Assembly (NCBI GenBank): GCA_947594855.1
Contig: CANQEL010000016.1
Coordinates: forward strand, 1-54,997
DNA: 54,997 nt
Direction: 5' to 3'
DNA from: an uncultured Lachnospiraceae bacterium
Lineage (GTDB): Bacteria; Bacillota; Clostridia; Lachnospirales; Lachnospiraceae
The notes under the pieces are model-generated. The model worked only from the letters and a program-made list of their open reading frames with translations, had not been told where the DNA came from and searched no databases. How positions within the stretch are numbered: the stretch's first letter is position 1; every line of letters starts with the position of its first letter. The position numbers were made by a program, and so were the translations under genes. Positions 1-9,200 of this stretch are shown here, one piece after another.

Positions 1-1
1 A

Positions 2-394
2 AAGCTGATTTTACTTACGCCTTTCACCTTTACTTATCATAGAAGATCTTATTTACAGACTTTTGTTCATAGTCTCGATACTGAAATTTCAGCTGCATCC
101 AAGACAATTACCAAAACCAAAACTACGTATTATAAAAATTCAGCCGGTACCACTCTTTGGTCTGTAGCAATCACAGCAACTTTCACTTACAACGGCAGTA
201 CGTCAAAATGTACATCCTGCTACCATAAAACTACATGTCCCGCATCTTCATGGATAATTAAATCATCTTCTTCCAGTAAAAGCGGAAACTCTGCTACTGC
301 TACAGCAACTGCTACACATTTTGTTGACAACTCATCTAAAGATTACTTTGCATCCGTTAAAATTACCTGTAGCAAAACTGGTGTGGTTTCATAA
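2..394 (+). CDS. C-terminal part of a secreted protein (partial at left edge)
   Basis: The reading frame is open from base 2 to a TAA at 392-394, so only the last 130 residues are inside the window. The residues are rich in Thr, Ser and Ala with no membrane segment. A block around residues 50-105 (TLWSVAITATFTYNG, then SSSSKSGNSATATATATHF, ending KITCSKTGVVS) alternates beta-type stretches with cysteines. That pattern resembles small exported Firmicute proteins of unknown function. No signal peptide can be checked because the start is outside. A hairpin lies about 40 nt after the stop. No function is assigned. Confidence 0.6.
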   Translation, partial: KLILLTPFTFTYHRRSYLQTFVHSLDTEISAASKTITKTKTTYYKNSAGTTLWSVAITATFTYNGSTSKCTSCYHKTTCPASSWIIKSSSSSKSGNSATATATATHFVDNSSKDYFASVKITCSKTGVVS

Positions 395-435
395 ATGCCA
401 TGTGTTTAATTAAAACAAAATTACACTAATCGAAC

Positions 436-466
436 AAGAAAGTTAGCCTTGTATGCTGACTTTCTT
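436..466 (+). terminator. Hairpin terminator after the partial secreted-protein gene
   Basis: A 12-bp stem (AAGAAAGTTAGC with GCTGACTTTCTT, one G-T pair) encloses a 7-nt loop and begins 42 nt after the stop codon. The tail is short (ATTTATAT), so termination may be modest. Confidence 0.6.
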
Positions 467-566
467 ATTTATATAACCATAATTTATTATATATTAACCA
501 TATCAGCGATTTTTATTGTTCTATATCATTTAAAATTGTTACTACTTTGATAAATATATAATAACC

Positions 567-809
567 CTATTTCCCCACGACTAATTTTTTAGAAGTGTAC
601 TCATCTATCATATTCTGTAATTCAGCGAAAATTTTATCAGCAGCCTACTGTATTTCCTTTTCCGTATGCGTATAATAAAATGACGGCGGAAACAAATCAA
701 AAGAACTTCCATCCATCAGATACCACAATAAATCCATTTGTCTTAATCTAATACGGAATCTAACTTTTTTTGTCAAAACACCTATTAAGCCAATAAATTG
801 TTTTAACAT
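567..809 (-). pseudogene. Small gene with an in-frame amber codon
   Basis: An ATG at 809 preceded by AAAGGATG opens a 54-codon frame beginning MLKQFIGLIGVL. It stops at TAG (645-647), then continues in the same frame for 25 more residues (AADKIFAELQNMIDEYTSKK) to a second TAG at 567-569. The second half reads as natural helical protein, so the simplest view is an 80-residue gene broken by one nonsense change. A free-standing 54-residue peptide is the alternative. The product is not recognised; an inverted repeat lies just upstream. Confidence 0.4.
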
Positions 810-820
810 CACTATATCAT

Positions 821-866
821 CCTTTCGTTATAAATTGGCTTGAACAACCTCATTATAACGGAAAGG
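821..866. repeat. Imperfect inverted repeat upstream of the broken small gene
   Basis: Arms CCTTTCGTTATAA (821-833) and TTATAACGGAAAGG (853-866) are reverse complements apart from one extra base, separated by 19 nt. The left arm contributes the ribosome-binding site of the small minus-strand gene. It could be an operator, a leader hairpin or the scar of a mobile end. Confidence 0.5.
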
Positions 867-889
867 TGATTTTTTGTGTATAACGACCG

Positions 890-958
890 TTGCGCACCCG
901 CATAGCAGGTGGTTTATATCTCGCACGCTTTGCGCACTCGACTGGGTCTATCCGACCC
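890..958. other. GC-richer structured stretch with two hairpins and a direct repeat
   Basis: Inside very A+T-rich DNA there are a hairpin CACCcGC-ATA-GCaGGTG (895-911), a second hairpin GGGTC-TATCC-GACCC (944-958), and an 11-bp direct repeat TTGCGCAC(C/T)CG at 890-900 and 930-940. No convincing protein is encoded on either strand. The mix of a short repeat and hairpins resembles transfer-origin or element-end DNA, but no relaxase gene is present to support that. Confidence 0.35.
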
Positions 959-967
959 ATAATCAAA

Positions 968-996
968 GGCTAGACAGCAGAATCTGCAGTCTAGCC
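968..996 (-). terminator. Strong near-perfect hairpin downstream of the three-gene operon
   Basis: GGCTAGACaGCAGA and TCTGCaGTCTAGCC form a 14-position stem with a single A-A mismatch around one central base. Read on the minus strand it is followed by TTTGATT. It lies 145 nt after the stop of the last gene of the 10068-1141 operon and could end that transcript. The stretch from 1004 to 1140 is A+T-rich and shows nothing else. Confidence 0.45.
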
Positions 997-1140
997 CTAG
1001 CAATTATCATAGAAAAGCTAAATTTACAAAAAACATTTAATGTATTATATAAACTCCTTATGATACACCCTCAAACAATATCTTACAACAAATAATTCTG
1101 TTTTTAGCAATAAATTGATATATGTATTATCTTAAAAATT

Positions 1141-2364
1141 CTAAATATGATTAATATTATTTGTATTATAAGGTATTCGAGATTCACATATTTCAACATT
1201 TCTGAGCCAATATTTATTCTTACAGTATATTTCTAATTTTTTTCTCTGCTCCCGACGATCATTAGTAGGAGCCACGGTTATCTTTGTAATAGGAAGGTGT
1301 CCCCTACATATTATACTAGGACCCTTGTAAAACATATTTTTTTCGTCTTTTTTTATTCTTTTCATTCTTTCTTTAATGGCCTTTTCAACTAAATTATATA
1401 TCTGTTCCTGATTATACCCTTGTGGTATTACTATAGGAGAAATCCCACTTTTAAATTTTATTGCATCAATTGCATCTATCTTTTCCTTTATCTCCTTCTC
1501 AAGCAAGGATTCATCAGTAGTTGTAACAAAATTGCATGGTCGATTATTTGCATCCATATCACCAAATTTTAACATTATGTAAGGTACTTTGGTACCATCT
1601 TTTTTTTCTAGAAAATTAATACACCTTACCAAACGGTTATTCTTATTTAAATAAACCAATCGAGCTTCTCTTTCCTGACAAAATCCACCATGCTTAAAAT
1701 AAGGTAGTATATCCTCCCTGTTTAATCCTTTAATTTGATTACAAACGTAATTTATTTGTGTTAGAAAGTCATCTCTTAGTCGTCTTTCACCTCCAATTAT
1801 ACTATATACACTATCATTATAGTATCCTACTTGTATAGGATATGCAGAATATTTGATAAATTCAAAATCACCTTTAGGATTACCGTATATTAAACTATAA
1901 TCAAATAATTCCGAATTATCCTTAACTATAGTTTTTACCTTATCATTATATTCACTATCACCAAAATTTTTACTTAAATTAATTATATCTTGTCCAAAAT
2001 AAAATTCAAATGAGACACCTCCTTCTCTGCAATAACTCATCCACTGGCTATATATATCATTTCCATCAAACTTCCCCTGATTAACTTTACTGCTTTGATA
2101 AAAACAAGAAATATAAGTATCAACTGCTTGGTCCACAGAGAAAAATGTATTTTCCGAAAAATCATTTGATAATTCTGAACAAAATAAATATAGAGAATCA
2201 CTCTCTAGAATATTATAAACGGTCGATATTGGAGTATACTTTACATAAACAGAGTTCCCATCTATTGAATAAAGGTCAGAAAAATCTTCTGGGTATATTT
2301 TGCTTAAATTATACCTAAACTCTAAAACTTTAGACAATTCATCCAATCCAATTTCAGAAATCAT
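1141..2364 (-). CDS. DUF2971-like protein, third gene of the putative defence operon
   Basis: 407 residues, no signal peptide or membrane segment. The N-terminal third matches the DUF2971 pattern: VKYTPISTVYNILESDSLYL, then a SNDFSENTFF segment, then ISCFYQSS, then QWMSYCREGGVSFEF (compare the family's W-x-x-Y-x(4-6)-G-V-x-x-x-F). The C-terminal part (about 230-407) is basic and charged and not recognised. DUF2971 has no settled biochemical activity; in this setting it is the best candidate for the effector, which is inference. The start lies 1 nt after the stop of the receiver-like gene, so the three genes should be co-translated. Base composition is far more A+T-rich than the core genes to the right. 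Confidence 0.65.
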   Translation of the reverse strand: MISEIGLDELSKVLEFRYNLSKIYPEDFSDLYSIDGNSVYVKYTPISTVYNILESDSLYLFCSELSNDFSENTFFSVDQAVDTYISCFYQSSKVNQGKFDGNDIYSQWMSYCREGGVSFEFYFGQDIINLSKNFGDSEYNDKVKTIVKDNSELFDYSLIYGNPKGDFEFIKYSAYPIQVGYYNDSVYSIIGGERRLRDDFLTQINYVCNQIKGLNREDILPYFKHGGFCQEREARLVYLNKNNRLVRCINFLEKKDGTKVPYIMLKFGDMDANNRPCNFVTTTDESLLEKEIKEKIDAIDAIKFKSGISPIVIPQGYNQEQIYNLVEKAIKERMKRIKKDEKNMFYKGPSIICRGHLPITKITVAPTNDRREQRKKLEIYCKNKYWLRNVEICESRIPYNTNNINHI

Positions 2365-2365
2365 A

Positions 2366-3247
2366 TTAAACCTCCTCTTTTTCTAAACATTGAGATATTT
2401 TTACATAAAGGTAGTCTCCTTCATTATCAAACGAATTTTCACCATCTCTTTTATATATTATAATATCTTCAGATGAATCATATATTTTTTTATAGGTATT
2501 TTTCCATGCACGTATACCTTTATCTGGTATACAAAAACTGGAATAAAGAAATACACCACAAAACTGTTTGTTTTTTAATTGATTATATAATCCCATAGAA
2601 AGTATAGGAGCCATATATGGTTGAGTTTCACTTCCTTCTTTGCCCTGTGTTGTATTTACTACAAATTCCTTGCTTTCAAAACACATTTTGTAATAGTCAT
2701 CTTTAAGGAGACATAAATCGAGTGCAACGGCAATATTTTCTTCATTATCATCAATTAAAGATTTTAATAAATACTCTGTTCCTTCAGTAAGTTTTTCAAC
2801 CGATTCCTTATATAATTTCACAAAATTACTATCATCATCTTCATTGTTATCAAATCGCAGTTTTCTCCAATCTTCTATGCATTCTGTATTATCAAGAAAA
2901 ACATCTGATTTACTTAAAGCCACGTCACATTCTGAATTTTCTTTAATATCATTATATGATGACATATATACTTTTTTTAAATTATCTTGTATTTTTTGCT
3001 CATCATCAATTATATTTTTATCTATTATAAAAGAAACAAATCTGTCAAATATTGCAAAATTCAGATCACTAATAGCTAATTTTTCATTATCCTTATATTT
3101 ATCTAAAGTATCTATATCTCTGACAGCGTCACCAAATATATAAATTTGAGATATAACATCATTTTCCCACAATGGTATAAAATTATTAGAAACTATCTCT
3201 TTCATAGCGTTTGTATCATCATCAATCCATATAACTTTTTTATACAT
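2366..3247 (-). CDS. Receiver (REC)-like protein with a long internal insertion
   Basis: 293 residues. The hallmarks of a response-regulator receiver appear in order: acidic cluster after strand 1 (VIWIDDD, Asp9-Asp11), a candidate phospho-acceptor after a hydrophobic strand (VALDLCLL, Asp177), a Ser after strand 4 (GVFLYSS, Ser236/237) and a Lys after strand 5 (IIIYKRD, Lys267). The gap between strand 1 and the acceptor is about 165 residues instead of about 45, so roughly 100 residues are inserted, largely helical and acidic. There is no DNA-binding output domain. It starts 2 nt after the giant gene. Likely role: partner that takes a phosphate or signal from the GHKL domain of that protein (inference). 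Confidence 0.6.
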   Translation of the reverse strand: MYKKVIWIDDDTNAMKEIVSNNFIPLWENDVISQIYIFGDAVRDIDTLDKYKDNEKLAISDLNFAIFDRFVSFIIDKNIIDDEQKIQDNLKKVYMSSYNDIKENSECDVALSKSDVFLDNTECIEDWRKLRFDNNEDDDSNFVKLYKESVEKLTEGTEYLLKSLIDDNEENIAVALDLCLLKDDYYKMCFESKEFVVNTTQGKEGSETQPYMAPILSMGLYNQLKNKQFCGVFLYSSFCIPDKGIRAWKNTYKKIYDSSEDIIIYKRDGENSFDNEGDYLYVKISQCLEKEEV

Positions 3248-3249
3248 TA

Positions 3250-6200
3250 TTATTTACTCTCCTTTTTTATAATTGGTAGTCTTGTTATAAAATAGTCATT
3301 TTCAAATCTAAACATATTATTATTTAAAATTTCCTCATCATCTTTATCTAAGAACTTTGCAAAGTACTCTTTTTCAGTTAATAAAGACATATGACCATCC
3401 TTAAAATCTAATGGATCCTTTAGTTTTGCGATTATTTCTTCAGTTGTAATATTAGTAACTGTATGCAATTTGTTCTTTATAACAAACCAATCAAATCTTG
3501 TTCCCTCTGAATTTTCAATATCAAATATAATTTCACATGAATGTTTACCAATATACGGTCTTAAAAGAAACTCAACAATTTCTTGTTCATATTTTAATTT
3601 ACGTAAGCTTTTTTTCTTAAATTCATAATGGCACTCAATTCTTTTCAAAAAATTGTTAATACCTGCACCTGCACCTACACTAAATCTCAAAGCATCAAAG
3701 CATATACGATAAATTATATTCTTAGTATAATCCAAATTATACGTATATTCCATCCCCATTTTATCCTTTTTAGTAATTATTGATGATTTATATAAGTTGT
3801 CCTTATTTAATATATTAAAATATATTATATCTTTAAAGAGCATATATATATAATCACTTTCATTATCATTAGGCAAGATATCCATTATGCTATTTACAGG
3901 AAAACTATTTCCATCACTTGAGTTTTGCGGAACATATAGCTTCATTACATCACGGTTTTCTATCATCTTGCTGTCATCAATTATTTCGTCAAATGTTTTG
4001 TTTATATTTCTGAACACTCGATTATACAATCTTGCCACCATTGTATTGCAGTAATCGCGAGCAAGTACCCATTTTAACATAGTTTCATTATTTGGTCTTC
4101 CACAATTATTATTTTTATCAAAATTGCCATTATTTCCTAAAATCTTTAAAATTTCCTTATCTTCTCTCATAGGAGTATGGCTTATAACTTTTTCATGTTC
4201 TAATATAGCCTCCGTATCAATAGTATGTGCATATTTTTGCATAACATCACTAGTAAAGTCCTCTGCTAAATGCTTCATTATTTTATTCCTATAAGATAGA
4301 ATATCACGCATTATTAGCCATGGAAGCATCTTACGTTTTTTTTCATTTTTTATTACCATACTCACATATAAATATACTGGTACAATTTTTTTTGTTTCTG
4401 TGTTCGCTCTAAGTTCTATATCAGAATTATCAAAACATAGTATAAAATAAGGTATACGATGAGATGTTTGAATCGAATTTCTATCTGTATTCATTATATT
4501 ATTCCAATCTAAAATACTTTGATGCATTTTATATGTTTTTTCACATATACCTAAAGCATTCTTTATAAAATATCCCGTATCTTTAAACAAATTATTATTC
4601 AATGCAATCATTATTCTTTCTTTGATTATGTACTTTGCTTTTGTCAAGTCTGAATTTTTATCCAAAGATATGGTATGTGTAATTATATCAAGATCCCTGT
4701 GAAATATCTTTGATTGATCATTCATATCTGATCTTGTTAATAAAGCCAATCTTATACCATCTTTATCTAATCCATATTTCTTAATAACCATTTTCTTTAT
4801 GTTACTAAGCAATGTTTCATAACGATCTTTTATTAAATCCCTTCCTTGCTTTTTATGTGCGAGAACGCCTTTGTTTTTGTATGACTCATTGTTATATAGG
4901 TTTATGGTTTCAAAACTTTTATATAAAATTTTTTCCTCCTCAATTACATCTTCTTTCAAACTTTTTTCATAATACTCTTCATTATTGAAATCATCTTCGT
5001 TTTCACAGAAGCATAATCTATCTATATTTTTGAAAGAATCTAATCTTTCTTTAAAATATTTATTTTCTCCCACATAAAAATTTTCTTCGTTTCTACTTTT
5101 ACTACATAACTGCTTCAAAGCATCCATTACCAAATGATTATTAGATAAAAATACTTCATTACAGAATGTTTTAAAGGCATGACAATCTTTTACATCTTTG
5201 CCTTCTTTAATACTGGCAGCAGATTTTATACGATTATAAAAGAAATCATCACACTCCAAATATTTTATCATCTTAACCTGTTCTGTATTTTCTTCTCCTG
5301 TAACAAGTAAATGTTCTAACCAAAGTGAGCGTATTTCATCAGAACTTCTATCAATAACTTTTTGGACAAAAACTGAATAAGTCAACCAAAATTCCTTGGA
5401 ATATTTTTCATATTCACTTGGTTTACCGAATTTATCGGCTAATCTGTTAAAATAACAAAATGTTTTAGTTATTGTACTTTTTCGTATCAGGTATGTACTA
5501 TTCATATCCACAGTTGCTTCATACAAACAATCTTTAAGAAAATTTAACTCTTTAATGGGATCTGCATATAATTTTTTAATATTATTAAGTACATATAAAT
5601 ATTTTGAATCAAGAGTTTTAATACTACTATCTGATTCGCTATCAATTATACTTTCTGACAATAAAATTATAAATTTAAGTATAACTGTTTTTATATTATG
5701 ATTATATATAATAAAGGGTCTTGTGATTACTTTTATCAAATTTGATATTATAATGCCTTTATCTTCACTTTTATCTATAAGGCCATCAGATAATATGCGT
5801 ATATATTTATAATTATTATTTTCAATTTTACTTTCTGTAAAATAATTAAACAGTTCAAAAATCATATCACTGTATACTTCTTCCTCTTGTTTCATATTCT
5901 GCTCAAAAAGATTTTTTACTATATGAGATAATACAAGACGATAATAATAATCATCTTTGCATTCCTCTTCAACAAGAATTTCTTCAAATGATTTCGGCAT
6001 ATAATTTATAATCTTATTATTCCAATAGTTTACAGCTTGGCGAGTTGCACTTCTCTCCATAAGATACTTCGAGTCTGCAAGAATCTTACAACCAATACAG
6101 GAATCTCCCTGCACACGTATATTAGATACATCTATATGACAAAACGAATAGAAATAATCTGTAGGAATAACATACGAAGCTTTTGAGCTATCTGAAATCC

Positions 6201-9200
6201 TATCTATTAAGAAAAAACATTTTTCAAAAACAGCTGTTGTATAAAGTTCAAGATATTCTTTTGGTATAAGTGATTGTAACAAATTACTTGCTTTATGTAC
6301 TGTTGTTCCTGTAATCACAGTATCGTCTGCAAAATAAAATCTCACAGGTCTAAAAGAACTGTTTGTTATATGATATAACGAATAAAAATCCTTAAACAAT
6401 TTATAAATGGTGTTTTTAAGAGCTGAATGCTCACAGATAAAGTTAGATCTAAACTCCTTATCTTCATTAACCGATATAATTTCTGCTGTGCCATTAAAAT
6501 AAAATGCATTTACAAACTGAGAAAATCCCACATTTGTATTATGCTCTGGAGAAAAAATTACGTTAATATATGGAAGAAAACTATTATCAGACAAATTATT
6601 ATCCTTTTCAGATAATTTTTTCAACCATTTCTTAATTTCCTCACTTGCTTTCGCAAAATAGTATTGAGTATTAATATAATATTGATAGTGATTTTTCCCA
6701 CGCTTTATATGCCCATAATATACAACCCCTTTAAGAAGTGAAATTCGTTTATTATTTTCTACAATATCTTCTTTACATTCATATATTGGGGAAACCAACT
6801 TTTTATTAAATATTTGCTGTGCTGGAACTGTCGATGTTGGATCTGTTTCTATAAGCGGAATCTCGTCCGTAACACACTTAGGATAGCAAAGAGGACACTT
6901 TTCAGGCCAGTTCCAATAGGTATTACCTATAATAATATAATATATTTTATTACTTTTGCCAAGCTCGTCAAAATATGTTTCTATATAGCCTTTATTAAAA
7001 GACTTATAGTATTTATCTTCTATATTAGTTACAGGTAAACCATTATATTTTTCAATAATATTATTTTCTACTGTTTTTTTACATATATCATCTCTTACAA
7101 GCATTACAGTATGATTATGAACCAATTTATGTATATTTTTTATACTGTTGAATTCATTTTCAAACTTAACCCACATTTTACTGAAAGTTGTTAAAGTAGA
7201 ACTTATAGGAACAATCTGTACAACTTTAATATCCCTTAGTTTTCTAAAATCTTCATATCCTTTATAGTAAATCTGTATATTATTTGCATTTGCTTCAGAT
7301 TGTAAATTATATTGATAAACAGCATAAGTAACTTTTGCTACAGAATCATTTGCCTTCCTATAATAATCTAATATCATAGTTATGGACATAAGTATAGCCT
7401 GAGAATATGAGGCATATCCATAAAATAATATATTATCATTTTTCAAATCTATACCACTATTTTTTATATTTCTAAGTATTTCAAATGCCACACTATTTGC
7501 TATAGTAGTACGATAAAACAAAAATGACATCTCATAAAATTTATTCATATGAACCTTGTTTCCTACTCTTATGTGAGTATTTTCAAATTTATAACCTTTC
7601 ATTTCAGTAATAGATTTTTCAGCTATTTTTGATATCTTTTCAAAATACATATTAGGATAAATATTATTATTAGACTGCAAAAACAAGGCAAACGGTACTA
7701 ATAGGAACTTATTTTGACTATTAATAACATATTTTGAAAACGGCATAAATAGATTATTAATCATTTCATAAATATCACTTCCATAACATTGTGTACCATG
7801 TTCTATAGATAATATATATGAATTTTTTACTGCTAAACCATAACTATTACCAAACATATGTATCTGTTTAAAGTACTCTTCTCCTATTTCTTTTGTTTCA
7901 TTACTACATGCAACAAAAAGCTGTAAATTTTCTGGAAATTTTTTGAGAGACAAAGATACAGTCACATCTTCAAAACAATTTATAAAAGTGTCAGGCACAT
8001 TTATAATTGCAAGATTAATATTGCATGAATAATTCATGTTTGAAAAATATCCTATAGCACTAATAAATCCTTTTATTATTATCTCATATTCTTGATTAGT
8101 GCAATGTTCTTTAATAAATAACATCTTATTAAAATCAATTTTATAAATTTTATCAGAACATTTGTTTGATATGTAACACGTAAATATTTTAAACCAAAAA
8201 TTAGTCCATACAAGCTGACGAACAAATTTAACTGATATATTATTACCTAATTTCATCAAAACAGAATTTACAATTTCATTAAACCTTTGTTCATCATATT
8301 TATATAATATAGGAACAATGCTGCTGTCAATAAATGCTGCATATGTTTCATAATTATCATAATAATTTTTATTAAAATTAAGCTGAGCCATATTAAAATC
8401 ACTTTTCGGATTAAATACCTTAAGAGGCAAAGAAATATTAAATTCCGTTCCAGGGATATTGGGACTATTATCTTTTTTATCAAGTATAGTACTATCTATA
8501 TTATAATTGCAATAAAAATTATTTTTTTCAAAATCAAAAGTACTATTGCTATTTACACTGAATTGGGCATCGTTTTTTTTCATTATATGTGAAAAAAGAG
8601 CAAGACCTATATGAGCCGATGAATCAGTCTGTCTGAAATTATACCATGTCTGAATCAAATCATTGTTATCAATATCAAAAGAATTAAAAAAATTCCTCAA
8701 TTCTATTCCAATTAATGCCAATTCAGAATTTGCTTTACATATTTCTTTCTTATAATTATCAAAATTTATATTAAACAACTCAAGTTTGGTTACTGCATTT
8801 AATATTTTATTTTCAATATCTAATGTTTCATAAAAGGAATCAAGTATTGTCTTTGTGCTGTAATCAGAAATAATAATTTTTAAAATTTTTTCTGATTCAA
8901 CAGAATCATCCTGTCTAAGAAATGTTACAGAACACTCTTTTGCAGAAGAATATTGTAGTGCATTTTGCACTATCTGACTCACGGCATTGCATATTTCATC
9001 TGCAGTTTTTGCAGTTTTTTTAATTAACTGCAAAATCTCCAATTTATTATTCTCAAAATCAATAATAAACGAAAAAACAATAAACGAAAATATACTTTTT
9101 TCTGCAAAGCAATCAAGAAAAACATCACAATATTTTTTCCATTCTTCTTTAATATGCTCAAGTTTATCTTTCAGACAAATAAAAGCTGACTCAAATAGGA

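Noticed and set aside
874-1095. 73-codon plus-strand frame in the hairpin region
   Set aside because: No ribosome-binding site, unnatural composition, and it runs through strong hairpins; taken as chance.
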